A stretch of 64,000 nt of DNA from Halocaridina rubra (Eukaryota; Arthropoda; Malacostraca; Decapoda; Atyidae), in contig JAXCGZ010021048.1 in NCBI GenBank assembly GCA_037179515.1, positions 1-64,000 on the forward strand, given 5' to 3'. A program made the position numbers and the translations under genes. A model generated the notes under the pieces. It had not been told where the DNA came from and ran no database searches. It worked only from the letters and a program-made list of their open reading frames with translations. Below, piece after piece: positions 61,891-64,000 of this stretch. Position 1 is the stretch's first letter. The number at the start of each line of letters is the position of its first letter.

Positions 61891-62650
61891 GAATGTGCGT
61901 GGTTGTAGTACGATAGAGAGCAAAAGATGTGAGATTGGATATATGTTTGGTAGGAGGAGGATGGATGTATTGACATTGTGTGAGACGAAGATGAAAGGAA
62001 AAGGAGAAGTGGCATTTTGGTGATGTGACAGGTAGGGTGTCTGGGATTGAAAGGGGGAGAGTGAGAGAAGGATTGGCATTATTGCTGAGTGAATGGTTGG
62101 TAAATAAGGTAGTGGAATGGAAAGAAGTGTCATCTAGGATGATGTGGGTGAGGGCTGGGATAGGTAGGGAATGTTGGGCTTTTGTTAGTGCATATGGGCC
62201 AGGATGTGAGAGAAGTGAAGAGGAGCGGGATGAATTCTGGAATGAGTTAACTGGGTGTGTGGATGGTTTGAGTAGGAGGAGCTATGTAGTTGTGTTGGGT
62301 GACTTGAATGCCAGAGTGGGTGATGGAGAGGTAGAAGGTGTAGGAAAGTATGGGGTACCAGGTGGGAATGATTTCTTCTTTTCAAGAAGAAATCAATAAG
62401 TATACTTGGATGAGAGTGGCACATGGAAGAGTGAAAGAAAGAGCATTGATGGATTATGTGTTGGTAGCAAAGAGCATGATTGATAGAGTGAAAGATGTGC
62501 ATGCATTTAGGGGTGTGGTTGCTGGGATGACTGATCATTTGATTTGGTTGAAGCAAAAGTGGTGGTAGCAAAAGAGTGGGGGAGTAGAGTGGGGGATGTA
62601 AAAGGGAAATGGTGAAGGTGAAAGAGTTGGAAAAGCCAGAGAAGAGACAG
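61891..62650 (+). pseudogene. APE endonuclease part of a craniofacial-development-protein-2-like LINE
   Basis: Pieces in several frames give VREGLALLLSEWLVNKVVEW, FVSAYGPGCERSEEERDEFW, the catalytic-type VVVLGDLNARVGDGEVEGVG (62285-62345) and KYTWMRVAHGRVKERALMDY (near 62400-62460), then GMTDHLIW near the end. This order (GDLNARVG, YTWM, ALMDY, TDH) is the APE domain of the family whose RT part is on the opposite strand at 51684-54030. An early stop follows at about 62023, and a small deletion lies at about 62380-62395. The RT is absent here; the copy runs into (AT)n. Confidence 0.75.

Positions 62651-62652
<2 letters not shown>

Positions 62653-62743
<91 letters not shown>
62653..62743 (+). 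repeat. (AT)n microsatellite
   Basis: Pure AT run. Confidence 0.97.
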
Positions 62744-62745
<2 letters not shown>

Positions 62746-62772
62746 TACAAACTGTTAGCATACAGCACTAAA

Positions 62773-63268
<496 letters not shown>

Positions 63269-63274
63269 GTGAAC

Positions 63275-64000
63275 AGAAGAAGGCTGCTGCTGACTCACCT
63301 TCTACCACCATTACTCCACCACACACCAGCAACATCATGACGTCAGCTTCTTCTGAACCTTCTTGCAGCAATGCTGAGCCCTTCTTCAGCACAAATACAC
63401 CCATTGCATCGATGAGGAAGTTCGAATTGAGTGAAGAATTGTCCCTGACTGGAGAGGTAAGTGACAGAGGGACCGAGTATATGTTAGTTGATAAAGGCAA
63501 CATGTTGCAATTTATACACTCTGTTGCATGATGTTCATGTGGCAGGAAAATAAAGATAAAAGAAGGAAAGGTAGAAGGCATGGTAAAGAATTTTGTTACA
63601 GTGTGCAGTGAGTGCCGCATTGAAAATAACTTTTGTACATCGCAAGGTGGAGGGCAGAAAGGTAGCTACGATGTTCACTGGCGAGTAGTAAAAAGTACCA
63701 TACATGCTGGGAATGGATATATAGGTGCATAGAAAATGTTTGTCGCTTGCTTTCAATTTGCATCCTCTGTCTGAAAACTCATACTACAAGATTGCAAAGG
63801 AAATAGAGGAGAAAGGTATAACAAACTTGGAAGTAATGATGGAAAAGACCCGGGAGAAGTTGCATGATATACTGAAAAACAGGGATGGTAATGAACAAGA
63901 GGTGAAAGATATAAAAGTGTCGTGTGATGGATCGTGGTCCAAACGTGGCTTTACATCTCTTCACGGATTTGTTACTGCGTAGACTTCGTTGTGTTGAGCC
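63275..64000 (+). pseudogene. decayed Mutator-like transposase-domain gene, runs off the window
   Basis: Pieces in three frames align in the order expected of the Mutator-like transposase-domain proteins common in arthropod genomes. First a low-complexity N-terminus and [18 protein letters not shown] (to 63531). Next VCSECRIENNFCTSQ (a Cys pair) and AGNGYIG with a TAG at 63729-63731. Then LNLHPLSENSYYKI-like coding and VKDIKVSCDGSWSKRGFTSL (about 63902-63962), where the first catalytic-type Asp (DGSW) lies. At least one frameshift and two stops, including TAG at 63980-63982, show it is not functional. The family name is from memory and the right part is missing. Confidence 0.65.

Overview
This is a repeat-rich eukaryotic (animal) window, most likely from a decapod crustacean. 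The pointers are the very long pure (AT)n, (GA/CT)n and (GT)n microsatellites, decapod-style non-LTR retrotransposons, tRNA-derived SINEs and a spliced animal gene with canonical GT/AG junctions. There is no operon structure, CRISPR array or credible rRNA/tRNA gene. The species assignment is inference; all coordinates come from reading the sequence by eye.

Only one conventional host gene is identifiable. Four exons of PDE6D (prenyl-binding protein, PrBP/delta) lie on the minus strand at 39073-34772. They encode everything from the region matching human residue 18 to the natural C-terminus. The short first coding exon was not found and may lie beyond the right edge, which would make the whole 39-64 kb transposon cluster part of intron 1. 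To its left, 23.3-34.8 kb is low-copy-looking AT-rich sequence with no recognised gene.

0.3-23 kb: SINE and jockey-like LINE fragments (0.27-1.7 and 18.7-19.9 kb); long microsatellites; several perfect or near-perfect palindromes embedded in (AT)n; a 31-bp minisatellite (12.7-13.1 kb) and a ~70-bp tandem repeat (20.0-20.4 kb); a head-to-tail array of CR1-like LINE 3' ends (14.3-16.5 kb); a ~1.07 kb foldback DNA element with Tigger/pogo-like termini (16.6-17.7 kb); and an internal CR1-like fragment (21.6-22.7 kb).

41.6-64 kb: a nested transposon cluster. It holds three tandem CR1-like 3' ends (41.7-44.9 kb), one nearly full-length CR1-like element with ORF1 and ORF2 (45.8-49.8 kb), an RTE-like LINE (50.4-51.5 kb), a second APE/RT LINE with a damaged catalytic motif (51.7-54.0 kb), and another CR1-like copy on the minus strand (54.1-61.9 kb). 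That copy is split by a young Gypsy-type LTR retrotransposon (57056-61026) which has 168-bp LTRs, a 5-bp target duplication, gag, protease, RT and RNase H, but no integrase. The right end holds a decayed Mutator-like transposase-domain gene.

The most interesting observations are the integrase-less but recently inserted LTR element, the recurrent junctions of LINE tails through (CA)n into 5'-truncated LINE copies, a variable G-run in CR1-like ORF2, the foldback and palindromic elements embedded in (AT)n, and a SINE-like repeat sharing the 3' tail of a LINE in the same window.
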